IMG/VR virus record: IMGVR_UViG_3300005826_000294
Coordinates: 237,684-301,683 of that record
Origin: a virus
Length of the DNA stretch: 64,000 bases
Reading direction: 5' to 3' (one strand)
Shown: piece after piece, positions 27,846-37,170 of the stretch
How the letters are laid out: each line of letters opens with the position of its first letter
Numbering within the stretch: position 1 is the stretch's first letter
Program-made: the position numbers and the translations under genes
Notes under the pieces: model-generated
Seen by the model: only the letters and a program-made list of their open reading frames with translations
Told to the model about the DNA's origin: nothing
The model's database searches: none

Positions 27846-30029
27846 TTACTGGCTTAAAATACTTCCAGCCGAACCTTTTTGAATTGTAATTATGTTTTCA
27901 AACTTTTCTTTCATTCCTTCATTATGCGTAATTACCAATATTTTCAACTTCTTAGATAATAATAAAATTGCTGATGCTAAAGCATCAATTCCCTGTCGGT
28001 CAAGAGCCTGATCAACTTCATCTAAAAGAAGGAATTTAACATTGCTTCCCACACGCCTCATTAAAAGTTGACTTATTGCTAATCTAAGAGCAATTGATAC
28101 TCTAACTTGTTCTCCACCACTTAAATCATCAAAATCTAAATCACTACTACCAACTGAAATCTTTATCTCAAATTGCTCTTTCCAAGAACCAGTCACAGTT
28201 TGAGATTGAGTAATAAAATCTATACTCATTGGATCACTACAAATCTGTTTTAAAACAGCATTAGTATATTTTCTAAGATCTTCAGTTACATTTTCCATAA
28301 TAATTGCTTGAATACCATCTTTACTAAAGGCTTTTGATAAATTTTTATAAACATCTATTTCTTGTGAAATTATTTTAAGTTGATTTTCTATAACTATTCT
28401 TTCAGAATTACGTCTTTCTAATTCTTCTCCATATCCTTTGATCATTCCATATTGAACACTTAAATCTAATAAATCTTTTTTACATTTTTCCACATTATTA
28501 GAAATTTCATCTAATACTAATTTTGATCTTTCTAATTCAGTATGAATGTCTTCATCTTTTTTAACATTATTCAAAATATTATTTATTTTATTATATTCTT
28601 CTTTTAACTTTTCCAACGCCATACCAAGATTTTTACGCTCTAATTGAAATATTTCATTACAATGGATTGCTTCTGAATACGCCGACATTCTTTTAGTTAT
28701 AACAATTTCCGTTCTTTCCATTTCTATAAGAGCATCTTTAGCATTATTTATAGCATTTTGTTCCTTCTTTACTTCTTCAAATAATTGTTCAATAATTTTC
28801 TCTTCCTGACTTATTCTAGATTTAATAAATTTTTTCTTTTCTTTACGACGTTTTTCTATATCTTGAAGATTATCTATATTAGATAAACATGTAGGACACT
28901 CATTTCCAGGCCTCACAGCATTAAGATTTCCAAAATCCTGCTTTAAAGAATTAAGAATTTTATTATGATCATTAAGATCTTTTATATTTTTGTCTAAAGA
29001 TGCTTGACTATATTGATTTTTTGGTGGTTCAAATTTAGAACATATCTCTTTATTTTCAAATCCAGATACTTTCATTACTTTTTTAGAAAGTTTAACAAGT
29101 TTTTCTTCTAAATTATTACAATCATTATTAGAATTAGCTATTATAGAATTATTATCTTTAATTTTATCTGCAAGTTCATTTAACTTATTTTTAATTTCAG
29201 ATGCCCTTACAGAAATGCTTTTTTTCTCTTCTTTAAGTTTAGAAAAATTAAATCCACCTTTTTGAGAAATTATCGTTTCAAGATTACTTACCAATTGTTT
29301 TTGTTTATAAAACTCTGCTTCTAAATCTTTAATTTCTTTATTAGATTTCTCTATTTCTAATTGTAAAAATTTTAATTTTTCTTTATTTTCATTTTTTTGA
29401 GATTCAACATTACCAATAATTTTTAATCGATCATTTAAATTATTACGTTGTGTTTCATATTGTTTAACATTATCTTTTGCTATTTGTTGATATACATCCC
29501 AAATACCAATTTGTAATATTTCTTTTAAAATTTCTTTTCTTTTTGAAGTTGTTGCCGAAGCAAAACCAGAAACATCATTTTGTTTAAAATATACAGAATT
29601 AACAAATGTATCATCGCTCATTTTAATAATTTCAACAATTTTTTTATTAGTCATTGTTGATGTATCACAAGTTAAACCTTCATTTTCCCATTTTCCTCCA
29701 ATTTTTTTAGAAAAAACCACATCTATAATATTTGAACGCTTGCTAAGTTTGCGAACAATTCTATAAATATCATTTTCAATCTTAAACTCAAAAACAACTT
29801 TACAAAACTCTTTTCCGCGTTTTACAACTTTATCTTTTTTACTAAAACGACTTTTTCCTGTAAGAGCCCATCTCATTCCATTGAAAATTGAAGTTTTTCC
29901 AACTCCATTTGAAATATAAGGATTTCCACTATGTGATCCAACTAATAAGGCAGCATCAAATTTTGTAAAATCTAATTCTGAACGAACATGTGAAATAAAA
30001 TTTTCTAAAACAAGTCTTAATGGGATCAT
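27846..30029 (-). CDS. sbcC: SbcC/Rad50-like recombination ATPase (gp46-like)
   Basis: 727 residues. Walker A lies at residues 41-47 (NGVGKTS). Long coiled coils flank a central zinc hook (NECPTCLSN). The C-terminal half has the ABC signature LSGGEQVRVS and Walker B FLLLDEVDQALD. This is the SMC-like ATPase that works with the adjacent Mre11/SbcD nuclease in end resection and recombination-dependent replication. It is longer than T4 gp46 (about 560) and shorter than bacterial SbcC (about 1050). The start overlaps the SbcD stop by four bases. Confidence 0.92.
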   Translation of the reverse strand: MIPLRLVLENFISHVRSELDFTKFDAALLVGSHSGNPYISNGVGKTSIFNGMRWALTGKSRFSKKDKVVKRGKEFCKVVFEFKIENDIYRIVRKLSKRSNIIDVVFSKKIGGKWENEGLTCDTSTMTNKKIVEIIKMSDDTFVNSVYFKQNDVSGFASATTSKRKEILKEILQIGIWDVYQQIAKDNVKQYETQRNNLNDRLKIIGNVESQKNENKEKLKFLQLEIEKSNKEIKDLEAEFYKQKQLVSNLETIISQKGGFNFSKLKEEKKSISVRASEIKNKLNELADKIKDNNSIIANSNNDCNNLEEKLVKLSKKVMKVSGFENKEICSKFEPPKNQYSQASLDKNIKDLNDHNKILNSLKQDFGNLNAVRPGNECPTCLSNIDNLQDIEKRRKEKKKFIKSRISQEEKIIEQLFEEVKKEQNAINNAKDALIEMERTEIVITKRMSAYSEAIHCNEIFQLERKNLGMALEKLKEEYNKINNILNNVKKDEDIHTELERSKLVLDEISNNVEKCKKDLLDLSVQYGMIKGYGEELERRNSERIVIENQLKIISQEIDVYKNLSKAFSKDGIQAIIMENVTEDLRKYTNAVLKQICSDPMSIDFITQSQTVTGSWKEQFEIKISVGSSDLDFDDLSGGEQVRVSIALRLAISQLLMRRVGSNVKFLLLDEVDQALDRQGIDALASAILLLSKKLKILVITHNEGMKEKFENIITIQKGSAGSILSQ

Positions 30030-31228
30030 TCATTACTCCTACTATTAATAATTCTATTGCCTCTTATTCTCATAAGTTCTCTCATTTCTTCATCATCTAT
30101 AAGAGTAAGATATTCTTCAAATGATTTTAATGGATCTATACGCTCTGTAATTGTAGATTTTCTAAGTTGTCTTTTAGATACAATTTGAGTATGAATGCCT
30201 ACACAATGATGAATTTGTAATTCTTTTTTAAGATAATTACGAATTTTATCTTTTCTTAAATCATACATATTATGCTCATTAACAAAAATACATAATCTTA
30301 TAATACTTTCATTCATTTTGTGTTTTTTAGAAAAACTAGTTAATTGCTCAATACATTTTTCAGTAGCAATTTTTCCATCAAGAATAGAAGATTGGTCTAA
30401 TTCAATATCATAAATAGGTCTAACAGGGAGTTTTTCAAATTGATAAATTAATTTTTCTTTATTCTTATTAACTACAAGAAAATATTTCAAATGCCCACTA
30501 TCTCCAAAATCTTTTCTCTCCATAGAACCTATATAAGCAATAAGAGGACTTTTTTGTATTACACAATGTGGATGAACATGTCCCATAATAGTTCCATCTA
30601 AATCTTTAAACATATCTTGAGGTAATGATATTTCTCCTGCTTGATTTTCAGCAACATTATCTCCCAATATTGTTCCCTGTAACATAAAATGTCCAACTAA
30701 TATTTTCGGTCCTTTTCCAATTCCACGAATTTCATATTGTAATCTATCAGATAATCTTTGAACAGCATCTTCATTATTAGAACAACCCAACATCTGTCTT
30801 GTTCTAAATGGAAAAAATATAAGATTAATAATATCATCTGTATTATCTTTACAAACAACACTATCTATGTCTGTATAAATATGAACCATCGAAAGCTTAA
30901 GACGCCTTAATACATCTATCGTAGTCGTACATTGATCTCTTATCATATCATGATTTCCAATAACAATATAAGTATGTACTCCTATTTCTGATAATCTTTG
31001 TAATTTTTCCGAAAATAAACTAAGTTCAGATGCGTGGGGCCTTCTATATTCAAAGATATCTCCTGTAATAATAAAATGCTTAATATCATTTGCTTTTATA
31101 TAATCAATAACATAATCAAATGTGTTAGAAAAATCTATAAGCCTACTATTAAGTTGTCTATACGAATTTATAGTTCCTAAAGAAAAACCTCCTCCAAAAT
31201 GTGTATCTCCTAAAATTAATATCTTCAT
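30026..31228 (-). CDS. sbcD: SbcD/Mre11-like nuclease (gp47-like)
   Basis: 400 residues. Metallophosphoesterase motifs are GDTHFGG near residue 7, ITGDIFEYRRPH, IGNHD, VGHFM and GTIMGHVHPH, supplying the metal ligands of Mre11/SbcD/gp47 nucleases. It should form a complex with the SbcC-like protein encoded immediately downstream. The C-terminal capping region is less conserved. Coupling is by ATGA-type overlaps with both neighbours. Confidence 0.92.
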   Translation of the reverse strand: MKILILGDTHFGGGFSLGTINSYRQLNSRLIDFSNTFDYVIDYIKANDIKHFIITGDIFEYRRPHASELSLFSEKLQRLSEIGVHTYIVIGNHDMIRDQCTTTIDVLRRLKLSMVHIYTDIDSVVCKDNTDDIINLIFFPFRTRQMLGCSNNEDAVQRLSDRLQYEIRGIGKGPKILVGHFMLQGTILGDNVAENQAGEISLPQDMFKDLDGTIMGHVHPHCVIQKSPLIAYIGSMERKDFGDSGHLKYFLVVNKNKEKLIYQFEKLPVRPIYDIELDQSSILDGKIATEKCIEQLTSFSKKHKMNESIIRLCIFVNEHNMYDLRKDKIRNYLKKELQIHHCVGIHTQIVSKRQLRKSTITERIDPLKSFEEYLTLIDDEEMRELMRIRGNRIINSRSNE

Positions 31229-31845
31229 TTATTGACTCTACTTTTAATTATCTTAGAAAGATTATCTCTCAATTTTATAGCATCTTCCCAATCTTCATTA
31301 GTAATATTATCAAGATAATTATCAAGTTTTTTACATATTTTTTCTACCCATCTTAACTCTTTTTCAAAATTATCTGACTTAATAAACTTTTTAATATATC
31401 TCCTAATAATATCACTCATTTCTATTATATATGGTTCAGAAATTTTTGTTGGATCAAATGGAACTATAAATTCAGTATCTAATTGTAAATCATCCCACTT
31501 TCCATCTTTTATTAAACCTATTGATTTTGCTAGTTGATGTAAAGCTACTATTGGAGGACAACCTTCCATAATACTAACAAAATCAATAAGACTTCCTGTT
31601 GAATTACATCCATAACAACAAAAAGAATTTGTTTTTTCTGAAACAAAAAAAGATGGAGTTCTTTCTTGTCCTCCATTTTTTCCACTATGGAATGGGCAAT
31701 ATGCTCTATGACTAAATGTTCCCGTATTTTTTTCTTCTAATTTAACACCATATTTTTTCATTAACTCTACAATAGAAATTTTTGAGTCAATTATAGGTTT
31801 AAACTCCCAACCTTTATTTAGATCTTCATTTTTTAAGAAATTCAT
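31225..31845 (-). CDS. Zinc-binding (CHC2) half of a split primase
   Basis: 206 residues. Zinc ligands are C50, H53, C77 and C80 in a DnaG-type CHC2 domain (YCPFHSGK...CCYGCNSTGSLIDFV). HQLAKSIGL follows, as in DnaG. A helical tail replaces the catalytic core, which lies at 9446-10198. In DnaG this zinc domain reads the template initiation site, so the two products probably act together as a two-piece primase. It overlaps SbcD by four bases and is followed by a homing endonuclease. Confidence 0.88.
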   Translation of the reverse strand: MNFLKNEDLNKGWEFKPIIDSKISIVELMKKYGVKLEEKNTGTFSHRAYCPFHSGKNGGQERTPSFFVSEKTNSFCCYGCNSTGSLIDFVSIMEGCPPIVALHQLAKSIGLIKDGKWDDLQLDTEFIVPFDPTKISEPYIIEMSDIIRRYIKKFIKSDNFEKELRWVEKICKKLDNYLDNITNEDWEDAIKLRDNLSKIIKSRVNK

Positions 31846-31848
31846 ATT

Positions 31849-33309
31849 TTATCCTTTAAATTCACTCTCCCATATGGAAATAACATCATAACCATCATTC
31901 ATAAGATTTTGTTCTTTCTCCAAAGTTTTTTTATATAATTCCATAAAAGTTGTTTTTGTTATAGGATTAATATCATTTGGATTAAACATGTTTGGATTCC
32001 CATGAAAAAAATCACCATTAAACTCATAAATAATATTATTTATAGGATCAAAAGCATCAACTATATATTTTTGATTACAAGATCTTATTATCTTTTCCCT
32101 AAATTCTTCAGAAACACCACAATCATCTAACCATAATTGAGATATTTTGGAAATATTATTAGTACAATAACCACAACCTCCACCATTTAAATGATTATTA
32201 GGAATTTGTTTAAACTCTCCATGTTTTGGACAAATTATTATTATTTTAGTACAATTATTTTTATATTTAACCTTATCATAATTATATTTATCTCCATGTA
32301 TCTTTCTTGCCTTCTCTATAAATTCTTTTGTATTACTTCTACTATTTCTAATACTACACTTTCTACATCCACTTCCTCCTAAATGATTTATTGGAATTTG
32401 TAGAAAATCTCCGTCCTCTGGGCATGTTATAATAATTTTTGTAGAAGCATTTGTATATTTAACCTTATCATAATTATATTTATTTCCATGGATCTTTCTT
32501 GCTCTTTTTATAAAAATATTTGTTCCAAGAGATTGATCTTCATTAACACATTTTAAACAACCATGTCCTCCTAAATGATTTGCTGGATTTTGTTTAAACT
32601 CTCCATGTCTAGGACAAATTATAGTTATTTTTGTATAACTATTAATATAATCTACTTTTGAATAATCAAACTTATCATTATGAACTTTTCTAAACTCTTT
32701 AATAAGTTTATCTTGATCCTTTGTCATTCTTTCATTTACACACTTAACACATCCACTTCTAGAATGCGTTGTGGGAGTTTGTAAAAACTCCCCATGTTTA
32801 GGACATATTATTATTACTTTTTTACGATAATTAATATAATTAACTTTTGAGTAATCATATTTATTTCCATGTATTTTATTAGATTTATCTATAAATTCAT
32901 CTTTAGATAATCTAAATAACTTTGATGTAAATTCATTAGCACAAGAACGACAACCATGTCCTTTTAAATGATGATATGGTCTTTGTAAAAATTCTCCATG
33001 AATTGAACATATTATTATAATCTTTGTGGAGTTATTCTTATATTCTACTTTGGAATAATCATATCTACCATTATGTACTTTTTTTGCTTTCTTTACAAAC
33101 TCTTCTGTATTTCCTCTTTTATTATTACATTTTTTACAACCACCTCCTCCTAAATGATTATTAGGAAACTTTATAAATTCTCCATGTCTTGGACAAATTA
33201 TTATTATTCTTGTAATAGCATCAACATAATTTACTTTAGAATAATCATATTTATTTCCATGTATTTTTCTTGCCTGTTTTATAAATTCTTCTGTAATTTT
33301 CTTTTTCAT
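31849..33309 (-). CDS. Homing-endonuclease-like protein with six zinc-type repeats
   Basis: 486 residues. Six tandem ~60-residue repeats follow the pattern (R/K)KIHGNKYDYSKV...IIICP.HGEF.Q.P..HL.G.GC.KC. The fifth has ITCPEDGDF, where His is replaced. A C-terminal nuclease-like domain carries IIYEFNGDFFHGNP. It resembles the proteins at 7713-8996 and 42266-42991. It lies between the primase zinc half and the FtsK-like gene with only one- or three-base gaps and a weak ribosome binding site, as expected for an inserted mobile gene. Confidence 0.8.
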   Translation of the reverse strand: MKKKITEEFIKQARKIHGNKYDYSKVNYVDAITRIIIICPRHGEFIKFPNNHLGGGGCKKCNNKRGNTEEFVKKAKKVHNGRYDYSKVEYKNNSTKIIIICSIHGEFLQRPYHHLKGHGCRSCANEFTSKLFRLSKDEFIDKSNKIHGNKYDYSKVNYINYRKKVIIICPKHGEFLQTPTTHSRSGCVKCVNERMTKDQDKLIKEFRKVHNDKFDYSKVDYINSYTKITIICPRHGEFKQNPANHLGGHGCLKCVNEDQSLGTNIFIKRARKIHGNKYNYDKVKYTNASTKIIITCPEDGDFLQIPINHLGGSGCRKCSIRNSRSNTKEFIEKARKIHGDKYNYDKVKYKNNCTKIIIICPKHGEFKQIPNNHLNGGGCGYCTNNISKISQLWLDDCGVSEEFREKIIRSCNQKYIVDAFDPINNIIYEFNGDFFHGNPNMFNPNDINPITKTTFMELYKKTLEKEQNLMNDGYDVISIWESEFKG

Positions 33310-33310
33310 A

Positions 33311-34372
33311 TTAAGAATTCCAAATTCTACTAAACCAAGATTTCTTATTTTTAATATTCAAAAATATTTCTTTCTCTGATATAAATGATCCTTTAAATCT
33401 AACAAACTTATGCTCATTACAATTAAGAATAGCATCACCCTTTCCAGAAAGGCGTTCTGCCCCATTTCTATCCAATAAAATTCTACTATCAATTGGAGAA
33501 CTTACTTGACAACTCAATCTAGAAGACAAATTTGCTTTGATAATTCCAGTAATAATTGACGCCGTTGGTCTTTGAGTAGATACAATAAGATGAATCCCAC
33601 AAGCTCTCGCCTTTTGTGCTATACGACAAATATATTCTTGTGTATTCTTCTTTGAAACCATCATTAAATCTGCAAGTTCATCTATTATTACTACAATATA
33701 TGGCATCTTTCCTTTATATGTACTTATATCTCTAGCACCTGACTTTTCAAGTCTAGAAAATCTTTTTTCCATTTCTTTTACAAGTTCTTTTAATAACTCC
33801 ACAGCACTTTCGGGTTCTCTGGCTACAGGACCATATAATTGCGAAAGAGAATTATAACATGAAAACTCTACTCTTTTAGGATCAATAAGAGCAAAATTAA
33901 TGAACTGCTTTTCATTAAGCAATAAACTATTTATTATTACTTGAAGCATTATAGATTTTCCAGACCCAGTTGCACCTCCTAGCAACAGATGAGGCATTGT
34001 TGATAAATCAGCTATAAGTGGAGTTCCATTATGACTTTTTCCTAATGCTAATGGTAATATTGCCTTTGAAGTTTTATAAACATTAGAATTTATTATATCT
34101 TTAAAATACACATCTACTGGTTCGGAAATTGTAATTTCCATACGAATAATTCCTTCTCTTGTTATTGGATAAATTAAAGGTTCGGATAGTGCTTTTAAAG
34201 ACAAAGCAATCTCTGTTGAATATTGCTCTAGTTTGCGGAATGTTCCACCTGGTTTCAATAAAATATCAAATACCAGAAAATTCTCCTCTTTTATACATTG
34301 TTTAATATCTGCCTTAATCTTGAGTTGCTCAAAAAGTTTTATAAGGGCTTTTGTAGCAACACTTTTATTCAT
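33311..34372 (-). CDS. Compact FtsK/SpoIIIE-like DNA translocase
   Basis: 353 residues. Walker A is GATGSGKS at 133-140. FALIDPKRVEF, Walker B VVIIDELADLM and IVSTQRP...GIIKANLSSRL are the standard FtsK motor motifs. There are no membrane helices and no gamma domain, so only the soluble motor remains. FtsK proteins move double-stranded DNA. Here it could help resolve, segregate or package phage DNA, but the role is inferred. It is coupled by TAATG-type overlap to a small upstream gene. Confidence 0.88.
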   Translation of the reverse strand: MNKSVATKALIKLFEQLKIKADIKQCIKEENFLVFDILLKPGGTFRKLEQYSTEIALSLKALSEPLIYPITREGIIRMEITISEPVDVYFKDIINSNVYKTSKAILPLALGKSHNGTPLIADLSTMPHLLLGGATGSGKSIMLQVIINSLLLNEKQFINFALIDPKRVEFSCYNSLSQLYGPVAREPESAVELLKELVKEMEKRFSRLEKSGARDISTYKGKMPYIVVIIDELADLMMVSKKNTQEYICRIAQKARACGIHLIVSTQRPTASIITGIIKANLSSRLSCQVSSPIDSRILLDRNGAERLSGKGDAILNCNEHKFVRFKGSFISEKEIFLNIKNKKSWFSRIWNS

Positions 34373-34560
34373 TATTTCCTTTGTTTTATTTCATCTCTTA
34401 TTCTCTCACAGAGTTCTACCATACGTCTGTGTGCGTGTTTAGCATTAAGATCTTTTACTTCATTTATTTTTTGAAACAATCTTTGATATTCCGAATGTTC
34501 TTTATTTAATTCCATAAGAATATTAGAGATTATCTCATCTATAACATCAAATTTAATCAT
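34372..34560 (-). CDS. Small helical protein
   Basis: 62 residues, entirely helical and charged, unrecognised. An in-frame TTG at 34572 lies inside the upstream gene. The ATG at 34560 follows GAGG by about six bases, so that start is used. It is coupled at its stop to the FtsK-like gene and could be a partner protein. Confidence 0.55.
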   Translation of the reverse strand: MIKFDVIDEIISNILMELNKEHSEYQRLFQKINEVKDLNAKHAHRRMVELCERIRDEIKQRK

Positions 34561-34561
34561 T

Positions 34562-35146
34562 TTATTCCTCAATATTTATTTTTAACCCCAACTTTTCTGC
34601 TTGTTCAATAAGAAATTGTTTTTCTCTTGCTTTTGGATCCTCTTTTGGTGGTTCAACACCAATTGCTTTTTCAAGTTGTTCCACTCTTTTTTCTAAAAGA
34701 AAACTCTTATGTGATAATTTATTATTTACATTCCTTAATAGTAAAGAAAGTCGTGTAGAAAAAACACATAAACTCATTGTTCCTTCTCCAGGTTCTAATC
34801 TTTCCACTTCCTGAACGGCTGAAATAAGTTTATTAATAATTGTTGTTTCTTCTTGTTTTTCTTTTTCTGATCTATTTTCCAATAGTTTAGAATCACTTAA
34901 TAATTTACTAAAATCCCTCATTGTGTCAATTAAAGCATTTTTAGCATTATTAATCTTTGTTATAATTTTGGCCGCCTCTTCTGTTGGAGGTTCAAGGTCT
35001 TCCATTGGAATTTCTGGAGGTTGAACATTTCTTATAACCTTTGTATTTTGTTGAGATCTTTGTTCTATTTTATTCTTTATTTTTACTCCCCCCGCTGGTC
35101 TTATATCTTTTAGATCTTTGTTTTTTAACATTTTTGGCTTGTCCAT
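34562..35146 (-). CDS. Helical protein of unknown function
   Basis: 194 residues. The first ~60 residues are basic then proline-rich (QPPEIPMEDLEPP), and the rest is heptad-like helix. A short C-terminal segment (AREKQFLIEQAEKLGLKI) is a separate helix. GAGGAG precedes the ATG. Its first 77 bases lie within the end of the upstream lysine-rich gene in another frame, an unusually long overlap. No family recognised. Confidence 0.55.
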   Translation of the reverse strand: MDKPKMLKNKDLKDIRPAGGVKIKNKIEQRSQQNTKVIRNVQPPEIPMEDLEPPTEEAAKIITKINNAKNALIDTMRDFSKLLSDSKLLENRSEKEKQEETTIINKLISAVQEVERLEPGEGTMSLCVFSTRLSLLLRNVNNKLSHKSFLLEKRVEQLEKAIGVEPPKEDPKAREKQFLIEQAEKLGLKINIEE

Positions 35147-35684
35147 TAACTATCTCCTCTAAAACTGGAATATGCTTATTCATTCTTTTACATTTATCAC
35201 AACAACTTCCAAATGAAAAATCATTAAATATACGAAAAATACATGAAATATTATTTACATATTGGTGAGTGTCTGGGCAGAAAAAAAATTCTTTTGATAC
35301 TTTTTCTTTTATTTGATCAACTAGAAGAATATCTATATTTTTTGATATTAATGTTTTCTTTTTCTTATGAGCTTGTTTTTTAAGCTTTTCTTCTTTCCTT
35401 ATAATTCTTTCTTCTCTCTTCTTTTCTCTCTCTCTTATTTTTCGTTCTTTTTCTATTTTTTTATCCAATTTTTCTTTTTCTATTAAATTATTTTGCCTCG
35501 TCGTCCATTTTAACCATTTTGTATCAGTTTTAGCCATCTTACGCATAACTTTCAATGCTGTTAAAGTAGAAACTTTAGGCATTTTTTCTTCTATTAAAGA
35601 AAGTCTTTCTTTTGTATTTATCCCTTCTTTCCAACATTCATATAAAATATCTAATTGTTTTTTTGTTAGTTTTGCTTTCATCAT
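35070..35684 (-). CDS. Lysine-rich coiled-coil protein with a Cys cluster
   Basis: 204 residues from the ATG at 35684, which overlaps the upstream TGA (ATGA); an ATG at 35705 lies further inside the upstream gene. The N-terminus looks like an HTH (KLTKKQLDILYECWKEG). A very basic lysine/glutamate coiled coil follows around 75-115. A Cys/His cluster comes next (FFFCPDTHQY, then CCDKC). It is probably a nucleic-acid-binding protein. The overlap of 77 bases with the downstream gene is notable. Confidence 0.6.
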   Translation of the reverse strand: MMKAKLTKKQLDILYECWKEGINTKERLSLIEEKMPKVSTLTALKVMRKMAKTDTKWLKWTTRQNNLIEKEKLDKKIEKERKIREREKKREERIIRKEEKLKKQAHKKKKTLISKNIDILLVDQIKEKVSKEFFFCPDTHQYVNNISCIFRIFNDFSFGSCCDKCKRMNKHIPVLEEIVNGQAKNVKKQRSKRYKTSGGSKNKE

Positions 35685-36058
35685 AATATCTTTGAAATAT
35701 AACAACCTGCTTTATTTACATCAGCAGATCCTTTACTTAATCCTTTAATTAAAAAAGTAGCATCATTACGCTTATTAATAGTCTTAGTCTGCGTTCCGAA
35801 TATATCATTTATATCTTTATAATTACATTGAACAACAACCTTTACATTTCTATATTTTTTATTAATTACTCTAATTGTAATACTACGCCATGGAGAATTA
35901 CAGTTTCCATATGATGGAAAACTTTTTACTGGACAGTTATTTTCCCATGAATAATATGGGTCAATATATACTGATCCTTCAGGCATTTTAGAATGAAACG
36001 CTGGTTTTGTAAAACTACATCCCATAACCATAAAAATTAAAACATATAACTTTCTCAT
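35681..36058 (-). CDS. Predicted lipoprotein
   Basis: 125 residues. The N-terminus MRKLYVLIFMVMGCSF is a signal peptide with lipobox VMGC, so Cys14 would be lipidated after cleavage. The mature part is beta-rich with three further cysteines. Phage lipoproteins often act as outer spanins or superinfection-exclusion proteins. Either is possible, but neither is shown by sequence. It is coupled to the cysteine desulfurase gene upstream. Confidence 0.7.
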   Translation of the reverse strand: MRKLYVLIFMVMGCSFTKPAFHSKMPEGSVYIDPYYSWENNCPVKSFPSYGNCNSPWRSITIRVINKKYRNVKVVVQCNYKDINDIFGTQTKTINKRNDATFLIKGLSKGSADVNKAGCYISKIL

Positions 36059-37161
36059 TTTCTTTCCTCCGAATTAACAATCTTCACAGCGTCAGAAATA
36101 ATTTGTGCGGCCTCTCGCACTTCATCCAACGTATTAAATCTTCCAGTACATAATCTTATAGATCGTTTTATCTCTTTAGGTCCTAATATTTTTGCTAAGA
36201 CTTGTGATGGTTCATTATTAATAGACATACAGGCACTTGCTGTTGAAATTGCTACTTTATTTCCAATTAACGCTAATAATTTCGTCATATTATCACAAGG
36301 TAAAGCAAGATGTAGACTTCCTGGTACTTTTGGATGAAAATCATGAAATTGTAAATCTGGAATAAGATTTAGAAGTTTTTCTAAAAGTAAATCTCTTGTT
36401 AATGATAATTGAGATCTTATTTGATATATTTCATTCTTGATAATTTCACATGCTTTTCCAAAACCAACAATAGCAGGAACATTTAATGTTCCTGATCGTA
36501 TTTCATCTTCTTGTCCTCCACCATGTAATAATGGTTCAATTGAACCACTTTTTATATAAAGGGCTCCAATACCTTTTGGTCCATACATTTTATGAGCAGA
36601 AAATGAAGCAAAATCTACATTCAACTTTTTAACATTAACTAATATTTTTCCAACAGCCTGAGCCATGTCTGAATGTATAAGCGTTCCATTTTCTCTTAAT
36701 TCATTTAATCTAAAAACAGGTTGAATTGTTCCAATTTCATTATTAACTAACATTAAAGAAATTAAATCTGGCTTTGGAAGGATCTTTAATCTATTAATAT
36801 CACAAACTCCATTTTTATTGGGTTTTAAAAAAGCAATATGTTTTTTACCATCAAAATAATCACAGATTTTTGAAATAGAACTATGTTCTATTTTGCTTGT
36901 AATTATTGATTTAAATGAATTTTGTTTTAGAATTGTATTATTTGATTCTGTTGCTCCACTAGTAAACACAATTTGATAAGGAGAACATGATATTAATGTA
37001 GCAACTTGTTCTCTTGCTGTTTCTACAGCATCTTCAGCATCCCAACCATATTTATGTGTCCTACTTGAAGCATTACCATAATATTCTTTAAGGTAAGGCA
37101 ACATCACCTCTAAAACACGTGGATCTAGAGGTGTAGTTGCGTGGTGATCTAAATATATCAT
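36055..37161 (-). CDS. Cysteine desulfurase (NifS/IscS-like)
   Basis: 368 residues, slightly shorter than IscS. It removes sulfur from cysteine and holds it as a persulfide. PLP-binding Lys191 lies in SFSAHKMYGPKG, and catalytic Cys311 in STASACMSINNEPS. The N-terminus YLDHHATTPLDP is standard. No iron-sulfur scaffold or Dnd genes are visible here, so acceptors may be host proteins, a tRNA-thiolation enzyme or DNA modification outside the window. AAGGA precedes the start. Confidence 0.92.
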   Translation of the reverse strand: MIYLDHHATTPLDPRVLEVMLPYLKEYYGNASSRTHKYGWDAEDAVETAREQVATLISCSPYQIVFTSGATESNNTILKQNSFKSIITSKIEHSSISKICDYFDGKKHIAFLKPNKNGVCDINRLKILPKPDLISLMLVNNEIGTIQPVFRLNELRENGTLIHSDMAQAVGKILVNVKKLNVDFASFSAHKMYGPKGIGALYIKSGSIEPLLHGGGQEDEIRSGTLNVPAIVGFGKACEIIKNEIYQIRSQLSLTRDLLLEKLLNLIPDLQFHDFHPKVPGSLHLALPCDNMTKLLALIGNKVAISTASACMSINNEPSQVLAKILGPKEIKRSIRLCTGRFNTLDEVREAAQIISDAVKIVNSEERK

Positions 37162-37170
37162 TATCTTTCC

